Shown here: piece after piece, positions 1-5,549 of the stretch | Position numbering within the stretch: the stretch's first letter is position 1 | Layout: each line of letters opens with the position of its first letter | Origin: a gamma proteobacterium symbiont of Bathyaustriella thionipta | GTDB lineage: Bacteria; Pseudomonadota; Gammaproteobacteria; Chromatiales; Chromatiaceae | Length of the DNA: 7,266 nt | Reading direction: 5' to 3' | NCBI GenBank assembly: GCA_025656895.1 | Contig: JAHXHF010000299.1 | Span: 1 to 7,266 of the forward strand | Made by a program: the position numbers and the translations under genes | The notes under the pieces: model-generated | Database searches by the model: none | What the model was told of the DNA's origin: nothing | What the model saw: only the letters and a program-made list of their open reading frames with translations

Positions 1-172
1 GCCTTAGGGGTAATCAGGTAATCTTTAGTCCACTGAACAGTATATAGATTATTGTTTTTCTTAGGGTTTAATCGTTTTCGTTCAAACACTACTTTACTTA
101 TATTCGGTAAATCATCATGAACGACAATGCCTCAATTTCAGAGCATCCGGATGAAATATCCGGGTTAGATTA
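1..172. other. Non-coding left edge
   Basis: No credible gene is visible on either strand between the window edge and the maf stop codon. The stretch is AT-rich. The longest ATG-led reading I could follow (from 117, plus strand) stops after 23 codons. In many betaproteobacteria rng (ribonuclease G) directly follows maf, and it is absent here. The sequence ends next to maf with a small inverted repeat (147-163) whose right arm runs into a 10-mer shared with the region upstream of rlmH. The stretch could be the end of a mobile element extending beyond the window, but there is no transposase sequence to support that. Confidence 0.5.
147..163. repeat. Small inverted repeat just downstream of maf
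   Basis: CCGGAT (147-152) and ATCCGG (158-163) form a perfect 6-bp stem around a 5-nt loop, starting 10 nt beyond the maf stop codon. No T-run follows on the minus strand, so it is a poor intrinsic terminator for maf. It could instead be part of a repeat end. Confidence 0.4.
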
Positions 173-757
173 TCACACTTCCCTCTGACTTATTCCCGCA
201 GCGCGTAACAATTCAGCCGTCTCAAACAGCGGCAGTCCCATGACGCCTGAATAACTGCCGTGCAATGAATGTATAAATTGTGCCGCCAGTCCCTGAACAG
301 CGTAGGCTCCGGCTTTATCAGCCGGTTCTCCGCTATGCCAGTATGCATGACATTCAGCCTCTGTCAGATGACGGAAACCCACTTTACTGACCTGAGATTT
401 TGTATGTAAGCCCTGCCATAACAAAGCTACTGCACTATAGACATGATGAGTCTTTCCGGACAAACTCATCAACATATCAACGGCATCCGCTTCATCCTTT
501 GGCTTGCCCAGCAAACGATCATCCATCACCACAATGGTATCTGCCGCCAAAATCGGCTGGCTGGATTGTATATTGTCATTCACCGCCATAGCCTTTGCTG
601 CTGCGAGGCGTTGCACATAAACTTCAGCTACTTCATTCGGCAACGGAGACTCATCAATATCAACGGCCAGCACCTGTGCCTCAATACCGATTTGCTGCAA
701 CAGTTGCAAACGGCGTGGAGAACGCGACGCCAGAATCAGGCGGGGCTTAACTTGCAT
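173..757 (-). CDS. maf: Maf/YhdE-type nucleoside triphosphate pyrophosphatase
   Basis: The product is a 194-residue cytosolic house-cleaning enzyme of the Maf family. These enzymes hydrolyse nucleoside triphosphates to the monophosphate plus pyrophosphate; the YhdE branch prefers dTTP/UTP and also acts on modified pyrimidines. Family signatures are visible: the N-terminal phosphate-binding SRSPRR (residues 11-16), the catalytic-region AADTIV (71-76, Asp73), GKP at 84-86, LSGKTH (99-104) and GEPADKAGAYAVQG (143-156). The C-terminal GSYSGVMGLPL is also typical. Length and the GEP-DKAGAY-QG layout fit YhdE better than the YceF paralogue. The ATG shares its A with the TGA stop of rlmH (TGATG), so translation is probably coupled. 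rlmH-maf is a common betaproteobacterial pair. Substrate preference is inferred from family resemblance. Confidence 0.95.
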   Translation of the reverse strand: MQVKPRLILASRSPRRLQLLQQIGIEAQVLAVDIDESPLPNEVAEVYVQRLAAAKAMAVNDNIQSSQPILAADTIVVMDDRLLGKPKDEADAVDMLMSLSGKTHHVYSAVALLWQGLHTKSQVSKVGFRHLTEAECHAYWHSGEPADKAGAYAVQGLAAQFIHSLHGSYSGVMGLPLFETAELLRAAGISQREV

Positions 758-1230
758 CAGCCGCCTCTATGGTAGGGATGGTTGCGTAAAATACTCCAGG
801 CTCGAAACAGTTGCTCGGCCACAATAACGCGCACCAGTGGATGCGGAAAGGTTAAAGGTGACAATGACCAGCGTTCCCGGGCGGCTTGCAAACAGTCCGC
901 AGACAAGCCTTCCGGCCCACCGACCAATAATGCCAGATCCTGGCCGGATGCCATCCATTTCTGTAATTGTTGTGCCAGTTGCTCGGTTGTCCAGCTTTTT
1001 CCGCCCACATCCAGTGCCACAATATGTGTACGCCTGGCAACAGCTTTCAGCATACGCTGACCTTCATCCCGGGTAATACGCTGAATATCGGCATTTTTTG
1101 AGCGTTTTCCAGCCGCTATCTCGATCAATTGCAGACGACATTCATCCGGCAGGCGGCGCGCATAGGTTTCACAGCCCGTATTAACCCAGTCCGGCAAACG
1201 TTGCCCCACACTGATCAATTGAATACGCAT
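757..1230 (-). CDS. rlmH: 23S rRNA (pseudouridine1915-N3)-methyltransferase RlmH
   Basis: The product is a 157-residue SPOUT-class (trefoil-knot) methyltransferase that uses SAM to methylate pseudouridine 1915 in helix 69 of 23S rRNA, acting on assembled 70S ribosomes as a dimer. Visible signatures are the N-terminal [10 protein letters not shown] strand, the SAM-binding LLVGGPEG loop (101-108), and the C-terminal knot region with [11 protein letters not shown] (137-147) followed by the terminal NHPYHR (150-155). The length matches the family (about 155), with two extra glycines at the end. The ATG gives the conserved N-terminus. The upstream ribosome-binding site is weak (only an AAGA-like run). 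The stop overlaps the maf start by one base. Upstream, rsfS would normally be close by; here a WYL gene and a palindromic element intervene. Confidence 0.96.
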   Translation of the reverse strand: MRIQLISVGQRLPDWVNTGCETYARRLPDECRLQLIEIAAGKRSKNADIQRITRDEGQRMLKAVARRTHIVALDVGGKSWTTEQLAQQLQKWMASGQDLALLVGGPEGLSADCLQAARERWSLSPLTFPHPLVRVIVAEQLFRAWSILRNHPYHRGG

Positions 1231-1254
1231 TCTTAACCCGGATGTTGTATAAAG

Positions 1255-1378
1255 ATGTCGGATAGCTGTGCGTCGAGAGTGTTCGAGTGTACTGCGTTGG
1301 AGTTCAAAGCGTAGCCTAAGCTACGTTTTGATCGAAAAGCGGTGCAATCGGGCGCTCCCGGCGTGCAGATACCGACAT
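1255..1378 (+). repeat. Long near-palindromic hairpin element between the WYL gene and rlmH
   Basis: The two halves of this 124-nt stretch pair almost end to end. The innermost stem is 1304-1315 with 1320-1331 (12 pairs, CTAA loop). It is followed by 1288-1295/1339-1346, 1277-1286/1348-1357, 1266-1275/1359-1368, and an outer 7-bp stem 1255-1261/1372-1378. By hand I count about 52 pairs, of which about 9 are G-U when read as plus-strand RNA. On the minus strand those become A-C mismatches, so the plus strand folds much better. The flanking genes are transcribed in the opposite direction. There is no T-run after it, so it is not a simple terminator. Likely a MITE-like/palindromic repeat or a structured RNA; family unknown to me. 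Confidence 0.7.
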
Positions 1379-1390
1379 AATGGTGTCGGT
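1371..1390. repeat. Small hairpin competing with the long palindrome
   Basis: ACCGACA (1371-1377) and TGTCGGT (1384-1390) form a perfect 7-bp stem with a 6-nt loop. The left arm is the same sequence that closes the long hairpin with TGTCGG at 1256-1261, so the two pairings exclude each other. Confidence 0.5.
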
Positions 1391-1437
1391 CACATTTCGT
1401 CACTTGCCTGGTTTCCGGCATTTCTTTTATAACTCAA

Positions 1438-2442
1438 TCAGTCAGACGGTTGTTTCAGTGTCTTTGTGCAATATCCGGGTTGATACTGCGCCAGCGCACG
1501 AGCCAGTTGCTGTTTCGTTTGATGGCGTAAATCTGCCGGTGAAATCACCTCAATCTCATCCCCATATTTCATAATATCCATGAGTAATTCAGTCGGATTG
1601 TGGTAGGGCAGATGCAGTTCATAGCGGCCATCCGGCAGGAAGAACCCGTGTTGTTCAACATGCCATTGCTCAACCGAGACCCAGCGTGCGCTCTGCTCGG
1701 AAAATCGTAATACCGCAGTGGCCGTAGCCTGTCCGGAAAAAATGCCATAGGCTGAGGAAAAATGCGCCTGTATCTCTTTCTTTGCTACCCGACGGACTTT
1801 CTGTTCCAGCAATTGGGCTGACTCGATGGCATCCAGGGAAAAGGTTCTCAGCCCTTTGCGCAAATGACACCAGGCATCCAGATACCAGTTATCGCGATAC
1901 CACACAAGACGCAGAGGCGAAATCATGCGACCGATACGCTCATTCTGACCACGATTGAAATATTCTATCTGCAAACGGCTTTTTTCAGCCAGAGCGGTGG
2001 TGACCACACGAAAACAGGGGCCCGCAGGTCGCGCGCCCATTTGTAAGATGGATACAGAACCCGCCAGATCAGGTCCGGCGGCATGTTGTTGCCGCAAAAG
2101 GCCATCAATACGTGAACGCAAAGGCTGTAAATGAGATTGCAACAGCCCTGGTTGAACATTCTCCAGCAACTGCTGGGCGCTGAGCAAGGCGTATAATTCT
2201 GATGAATTAAACCATAAGCCGGGCAATTCGAACATTTCATCACCCGTCCGGTCATAAAAATATCCGTTTTGACTGCGACTATATTGGATAGGCGCATTCA
2301 GATACAGCCGCATATCCTCAATGGTGCGTTTAACGGTTGCTTTCGAGCAAGCCAGTTTTTCCTCCAGCAAGCGGCGGGAAACCGGTTGCCGGGCTGACTG
2401 AAGAACCCGGTTCAGTTAGAAAATACGATCAAAGCGATCCAT
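1438..2442 (-). pseudogene. WYL-domain (YafY-type) transcriptional regulator, interrupted by a nonsense codon
   Basis: Read from the ATG at 2442 the gene would encode about 334 residues: an N-terminal winged helix-turn-helix (MDRFDRIF, then LNRVLQSARQPVSRRLLEEK, then a CSKATVKRTIEDMR recognition helix), a central WYL domain with the family-naming motif in DNWYLDAW (restored residues about 184-191) followed by LRTFSLDAI, and a C-terminal extension typical of the WCX region. Codon 9 is TAA (2418-2416), where relatives usually have lysine; a single A-to-T change would explain it. Both sides of the stop are in the same frame and match the family. The remaining 310 codons are open from a TTG at 2370, but starting there would lose the first helix of the DNA-binding domain. 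WYL proteins sense ligands or nucleic acid and often control DNA-damage or defence genes; the target here is unknown. Confidence 0.85.
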
Positions 2443-2517
2443 TTCAAGACAAAAAAGTAATGACTAAAATCAGATAGGTGTTGCTCTTCGGTAAGTAAAT
2501 CCTGCTGTTCAGCAAAC

Positions 2518-2874
2518 TTATTCGGCCCCTTGAGAAGCTGCTTCATCATCGCCTTCTACAGCCCACAAGCGCTCTAACTGATAATAATCCCTGACTTTGG
2601 GCAACATCACATGTACCACGACACCATTCAGGTCTACCAGTGCCCACTCGCCACTGTTCATGCCTTCTTCACCCAAAGGTGCCTGTCCGGCTTGTTTGGC
2701 GGCAAAAGCCACAGATTGTGCGAGCGCCTTCACATGCCTGTCTGAAGTGCCGCTGGCAATGACCAGAATATCGGTAATGACGGTTTTTCCCCGTACATCC
2801 AATTGCTTCACATCCACCGCTTTCATATCCTGCAGTGTGCTTACCATCTGTTCCGCTAACTTATCAACATTCAT
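2518..2874 (-). CDS. rsfS: Ribosome silencing factor RsfS
   Basis: The product is a 118-residue RsfS/Iojap (DUF143) protein. It binds ribosomal protein L14 on the 50S subunit and blocks joining with 30S, lowering translation in stationary phase or starvation. Visible family signatures are KAVDVKQLDVRGKT (18-31), DILVIASGTSDRHVKAL (35-51), GEEGMNSGEWALVDLNGVVVHVM (68-90) and RDYYQLERLW (95-104). The length matches the family, with a short acidic tail. The ATG is preceded by a purine-rich GGAAAAAGA ribosome-binding site. nadD, its usual upstream neighbour, is absent: an inverted-repeat element and zapD lie there instead. Downstream, rlmH is separated from it by the broken WYL gene. A 5-bp TGCTG/CAGCA inverted repeat lies just after the stop but has no T-run. 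Confidence 0.96.
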   Translation of the reverse strand: MNVDKLAEQMVSTLQDMKAVDVKQLDVRGKTVITDILVIASGTSDRHVKALAQSVAFAAKQAGQAPLGEEGMNSGEWALVDLNGVVVHVMLPKVRDYYQLERLWAVEGDDEAASQGAE

Positions 2875-2886
2875 GTTTCTTTTTCC

Positions 2887-2910
2887 AGTCGCGACTACCC
2901 GATAAGTAGT
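2887..2910. promoter_or_regulatory. Overlapping palindromes upstream of the rsfS start
   Basis: AGTCGCGACT (2887-2896) is a perfect 10-bp palindrome ending 13 nt before the rsfS ATG. It overlaps an ACTAC/GTAGT inverted repeat (2894-2898 with 2906-2910). Either could be an operator or a 5'-leader hairpin. No confident -35/-10 pair was found nearby, so this is a tentative regulatory assignment. Confidence 0.25.
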
Positions 2911-2914
2911 AATA

Positions 2915-3078
2915 ATCCTGAATCCGTACCTTCATGACGGCACAGTGCGCAGGTTCTTGATTCCACAGCGGTTTAAAAAATGCCCGCTTAACCGAAGGCT
3001 GAAGCCAGGATTTTTTAATTCCACTGTGAAAACAATATCATACACCCTGTATCCGCCCTGAAGATACGGATTCAGGAT
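2915..3078. repeat. 164-bp inverted-repeat (MITE-like) element between zapD and rsfS
   Basis: The ends are inverted copies. ATCCTGAATCCGTA (2915-2928) matches the reverse complement of 3065-3078 at 14 of 14 bases. The similarity continues to 26 bp (2915-2940 against 3053-3078) with three mismatches. A terminator-like hairpin (2975-3016) sits at the centre, and CACAGTG (2941-2947) has an inverted copy at 3022-3028. A third, imperfect copy of the end motif (CCTGTATCCG) lies inside the right arm and can form a local hairpin with the terminal CGGATTCAGG. There is no coding capacity of note and no clear target-site duplication. It sits where pilB-zapD synteny joins rsfS, where nadD would be expected. 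Element family unknown. Confidence 0.6.
2975..3016. terminator. Probable bidirectional Rho-independent terminator
   Basis: The stem arms GCTTAACC (2986-2993) and GGCTGAAGC (2997-3005) pair with one bulge and one G-T pair. They are flanked by A6 (2975-2980) and T6 (3011-3016), so both strands read as a hairpin followed by a U-run after about 5 nt. On the minus strand it would end the pilBCD-coaE-zapD transcript before rsfS. It is also the centre of the 164-bp inverted-repeat element. The stem is modest, so strength is uncertain. Confidence 0.55.
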
Positions 3079-3242
3079 AATGTCAGGTCGCGGTTCTTAT
3101 TACCGCCGAGTTGTTGGTAGACCAGCAAGCTGAACCACCAGAGTACAAGCATCATAGCACTGATAGCACTGATAGCGGCAGCCTGTAGGATCACGAACAG
3201 GTCAATAAATACTTTGAGCCAGCTTGAAGCTGACTTCTTCAT
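3072..3242 (-). CDS. Possible small single-pass membrane protein (56 aa)
   Basis: The reading frame starts with ATG at 3242, inside the end of zapD but in another frame, and ends with TGA at 3074-3072. It encodes 56 residues: a basic start (MKKSASSWLK), a continuous hydrophobic stretch from about residue 11 to 42 containing MMLVLWWFSLLVY, and a polar tail (QQLGGNKNRDLTLS). This is the profile of a small membrane protein with a single helix. A GAAAGA run lies about 5 nt before the ATG, and overlap with zapD would allow translational coupling. An in-frame stop lies three codons upstream of the ATG. Its last codons lie in the terminal repeat of the 164-bp element. I recognise no family. It occupies the place where yacG often follows zapD, but has no zinc-binding cysteines, so it is not YacG. 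It could be a chance ORF. Confidence 0.35.
   Translation of the reverse strand: MKKSASSWLKVFIDLFVILQAAAISAISAMMLVLWWFSLLVYQQLGGNKNRDLTLS
3154..3180. repeat. 9-bp tandem repeat, about 2.7 copies
   Basis: ATAGCACTG occurs at 3154-3162 and 3163-3171, with a degenerate third copy at 3172-3180. In the small membrane ORF it encodes an Ala-Ile-Ser repeat within the hydrophobic segment, and a multiple of three keeps that frame open. Confidence 0.6.
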
Positions 3243-3975
3243 AATTGTCTTTCATCGTGGCACCCGCTTTGGAAACAAAGCGAATATTGACCCGGTTGCC
3301 ACCCGCAATAATCTCGGGGTAACGCAACTCACCCTTTGACAGCGAAACACGAAGCAGATTCGGCACCTGATTTCTTTCAAATTCCGTAGAAAAACAATGG
3401 CCATTACTGACCTGTTGCTGTGAGTGTAAAGATTCTCTCAGTAACTTCAGAATAAAACGGACGGGCTTATGCAATTGTTTGATTTCTGATTCAATCCACA
3501 AAAACAACTGATTGCGCTCGTTCGTCATCTCCAGATAATAATGAAACTCTGGCATATCAAAACTATAGGAGCCTCCCGGCATATTGAAACGATTGAACAA
3601 TGAAGTTACAAATTCATTCGCCCTGACACTGGCCAGAAAAGATTTACCAGACTGACTTAATTGTGTAGAGAAGTTGGAAACATCCTGTAACAGGCCTTCC
3701 AGCTTATCAACATCAATCGCCTGCATTTTTTGATATTTTAATAAAAAAGCATGAATACGCTTCATTTCCTTGAGCAATTCGGCTTTCAAATCTCCCCGAC
3801 TGGCCAGGGCCACTATGTCTGAAGCACGCTGCATGGCCGCCCGATAACCGGCCGCATCAGCATGCTGCAATAACTGATCAAAATCTCCGGCAAGATAATC
3901 CAGGCGTAGAAACAGGCGTGTACGCTCATTAAGCGGATATTCAAAATGAAGGTCTGTGTCGCTGGAAGTATCCAC
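3202..3975 (-). CDS. zapD: Cell division protein ZapD (DUF1342/YacF)
   Basis: The product is a 257-residue cytoplasmic protein of the ZapD family, which binds the C-terminal tail of FtsZ and cross-links protofilaments to stabilise the division ring. It is recognisable from the N-terminal FEYPLNERTRLFLRLDYL (11-28), the alpha-helical middle, NRFNMPGGSYSFDMPEFHYYL (128-148) and the C-terminal beta-rich domain ending near NVNIRFV-like sequence and the FKLAQ tail. The length is typical. The start is GTG, with an AGG about 8 nt upstream and a TAG stop seven codons before it; no ATG would give the conserved N-terminus. coaE lies 53 bp upstream, the usual pilD-coaE-zapD order. A possible small membrane ORF overlaps the 3' end in another frame. 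Confidence 0.93.
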   Translation of the reverse strand: MDTSSDTDLHFEYPLNERTRLFLRLDYLAGDFDQLLQHADAAGYRAAMQRASDIVALASRGDLKAELLKEMKRIHAFLLKYQKMQAIDVDKLEGLLQDVSNFSTQLSQSGKSFLASVRANEFVTSLFNRFNMPGGSYSFDMPEFHYYLEMTNERNQLFLWIESEIKQLHKPVRFILKLLRESLHSQQQVSNGHCFSTEFERNQVPNLLRVSLSKGELRYPEIIAGGNRVNIRFVSKAGATMKDNYEEVSFKLAQSIY

Positions 3976-4028
3976 TTTCAGGCCTGTGATTGACTAAAAG
4001 CCGGATTGTACAGATTTACGGACTTTTT

Positions 4029-4631
4029 TCATATATGGGAACCGGCCAACTGAAGGTAGAATGAATGCAGGCGATCTACCTGTAATTGTAACTGCGAAAT
4101 ATCCTGATCATTATGCAGTACATCATCCGCCATCTGCAGACGTTTTTCTGCCGGCATCTGCTGAGCCATGACCGAACGTATTTCATCCATACGAAGGCCA
4201 TCTCTGCGTCGAATACGTGCTATACGCTCAGATTCAGAACTGACCACCAGCAATACGCGATCAATGAACGATGGCTGGGGGTGCTCCATCAATAAAGGTA
4301 TTTCTATAACCGCGTAGGCACTGGTTGCTAGGCACAACTGTTCGGACAGATTTTTGTAGATCAAGGGATGCAGTAATTGCTCAAGCCATTCCCGTTCTGC
4401 CGTATTCTCAAATATCAACTGCCGCAGCAAAGAGCGGTCAAGTTCACCATTTGCGGCCACAATATGTTTTCCAAAATGCTTTACGATCGCCTTAAAAGCC
4501 GGCAAACCGGATTGTACCAATTGACGCGCTACCTGGTCGGTATCAAAAACATCAATCCCCAGTGACTTAAAGCACTGCAACACACAGCTCTTACCTGCAC
4601 CGATACCTCCGGTCAATCCGACTACCAGCAT
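4029..4631 (-). CDS. coaE: Dephospho-CoA kinase
   Basis: The product catalyses the last step of coenzyme A synthesis: ATP-dependent phosphorylation of the 3'-hydroxyl of dephospho-CoA. It is a 200-residue P-loop kinase with Walker A GGIGAGKS (8-15), the DTD motif (30-32), the LIYKNLSEQL lid region after HPLI, IPLLME (about 121-126) and the RIRRRDG motif in the lid. I chose the ATG at 4631 because it puts the P-loop at residue 8, as in relatives, lies 17 bp after the pilD stop and has an AGG in front. A TTG 12 codons further up (4667) would overlap pilD by 19 bp and add an unconserved extension. The gene is intact and essential in most bacteria, although the pilus genes upstream are damaged. 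Confidence 0.95.
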   Translation of the reverse strand: MLVVGLTGGIGAGKSCVLQCFKSLGIDVFDTDQVARQLVQSGLPAFKAIVKHFGKHIVAANGELDRSLLRQLIFENTAEREWLEQLLHPLIYKNLSEQLCLATSAYAVIEIPLLMEHPQPSFIDRVLLVVSSESERIARIRRRDGLRMDEIRSVMAQQMPAEKRLQMADDVLHNDQDISQLQLQVDRLHSFYLQLAGSHI

Positions 4632-4648
4632 ATCAGCCTGATTCCGGC

Positions 4649-5527
4649 TTACAGCAAACCGGCCCAAGCCAGATAAGCATGATTAATCTGCGCACCGTAA
4701 AACAGGGCAATGCCCCCCGCACAAGATAAAAAAGGCCCATAAGGTATCTTAGGAAACTGTGACTGACGCGTTATCAGTAAATACAAAACAGCCGCGACAA
4801 GCGCAATCATGGAGGAAAGCAGAATAATCTGGGCCAGATATTGCCAACCCAGCCAGGCTCCAAGAGCCGCTAGTAATTTGAAGTCACCATAGCCCATACC
4901 TTCCTTGCCGGTAAGCAACTTGAATAGCTGAAAAACCAGCCAGAATACGCCGTAGCCCAAGGCGGCTCCCCATACGGCAGATTGCAAATCTGTGAACAGA
5001 GCAAAACTGTTCAGCAGCAAGCCAAGCCATAACAAAGGCAGAGTAATATTGTCCGGCAACAATTTGTGTTGCAAATCAATCAGAGACATCGCAATCAAGG
5101 CACTACACAACACAAAAGCCGCCAGTGCCTGATAACCAAAACCAAAAACCCATACCGACAGAACAGCCATTACGCCGGTGAATGCTTCAGTTAAGGGATA
5201 ACGTATCGAAATAGGATGGGCGCATTCCGAACAGCGACCACGCAAAACCAGATAACTGATCAACGGGATGTTTTCCCAGGCAGTGATCGCATGACCACAG
5301 GAAGGGCAGGCCGAACGCGGAACAATCAAATTAAATGTCTGATTGCTTTTATCTTCAGTTTCAGCTGGATGAATATCCAGTAACTCCCTGCAATCGGAAA
5401 ACCAGCTTTTTTCCAGCATAATCGGCAGGCGGTAAATCACCACATTCAGAAAACTGCCTACAGCCAGACCAAACAGTAAAACCCAAAGCATTACCAGAAA
5501 ACTGTATTCAGCCAACATACTTGCCAT
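4649..5527 (-). CDS. pilD: Type IV prepilin peptidase / N-methyltransferase PilD
   Basis: The product is a 292-residue inner-membrane aspartic protease that cleaves the leader of type IV pilins (and type II secretion pseudopilins) and methylates the new N-terminus. An N-terminal membrane segment with VGSFLNVVIYRLP (23-35) is followed by the cytoplasmic methylase domain with two zinc-binding pairs, CPSC (74-77) and CSEC (99-102). The peptidase domain then shows catalytic Asp151 in LIDLQHKLLPD and Asp215 in GMGYGDFKLL, followed by further membrane helices and IPYGPFLS. All key residues are present, so the gene looks functional. The start could be this ATG or the one three codons later; neither has a strong ribosome-binding site. 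pilC ends 22 bp upstream and coaE starts 17 bp downstream. Confidence 0.96.
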   Translation of the reverse strand: MASMLAEYSFLVMLWVLLFGLAVGSFLNVVIYRLPIMLEKSWFSDCRELLDIHPAETEDKSNQTFNLIVPRSACPSCGHAITAWENIPLISYLVLRGRCSECAHPISIRYPLTEAFTGVMAVLSVWVFGFGYQALAAFVLCSALIAMSLIDLQHKLLPDNITLPLLWLGLLLNSFALFTDLQSAVWGAALGYGVFWLVFQLFKLLTGKEGMGYGDFKLLAALGAWLGWQYLAQIILLSSMIALVAAVLYLLITRQSQFPKIPYGPFLSCAGGIALFYGAQINHAYLAWAGLL

Positions 5528-5549
5528 CTATTTTAGAAAAAAATACGCA

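Noticed and set aside
117..188. 23-codon plus-strand ORF near the left edge
   Set aside because: It is very short, has no clear ribosome-binding site and runs into the maf gene in antisense.
443..775. 110-codon plus-strand ORF opposite maf
   Set aside because: It lies fully antisense to a well-conserved enzyme gene, resembles no family and reads like a shadow of maf codons.
1234..1390. Integron attC site
   Set aside because: It is a long imperfect palindrome of suitable size, but the conserved end boxes (RYYYAAC and GTTRRRY) are not found in the right places and there is no cassette context.
1233..1421. 62-codon minus-strand ORF across the palindromic element
   Set aside because: Most of it is the hairpin sequence itself. 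The composition shows no domain or membrane segment, and the pairing pattern explains the sequence better than coding does. It could appear as a repeated hypothetical protein in annotations.
2416..2418. Programmed stop-codon readthrough in the WYL gene
   Set aside because: TAA is the least readthrough-prone stop and no stimulatory structure is apparent downstream; a simple nonsense mutation is more economical.
4029..4667. Longer CoaE starting at TTG 4667
   Set aside because: It adds 12 unconserved residues before the P-loop strand and overlaps pilD; the ATG at 4631 has better spacing.
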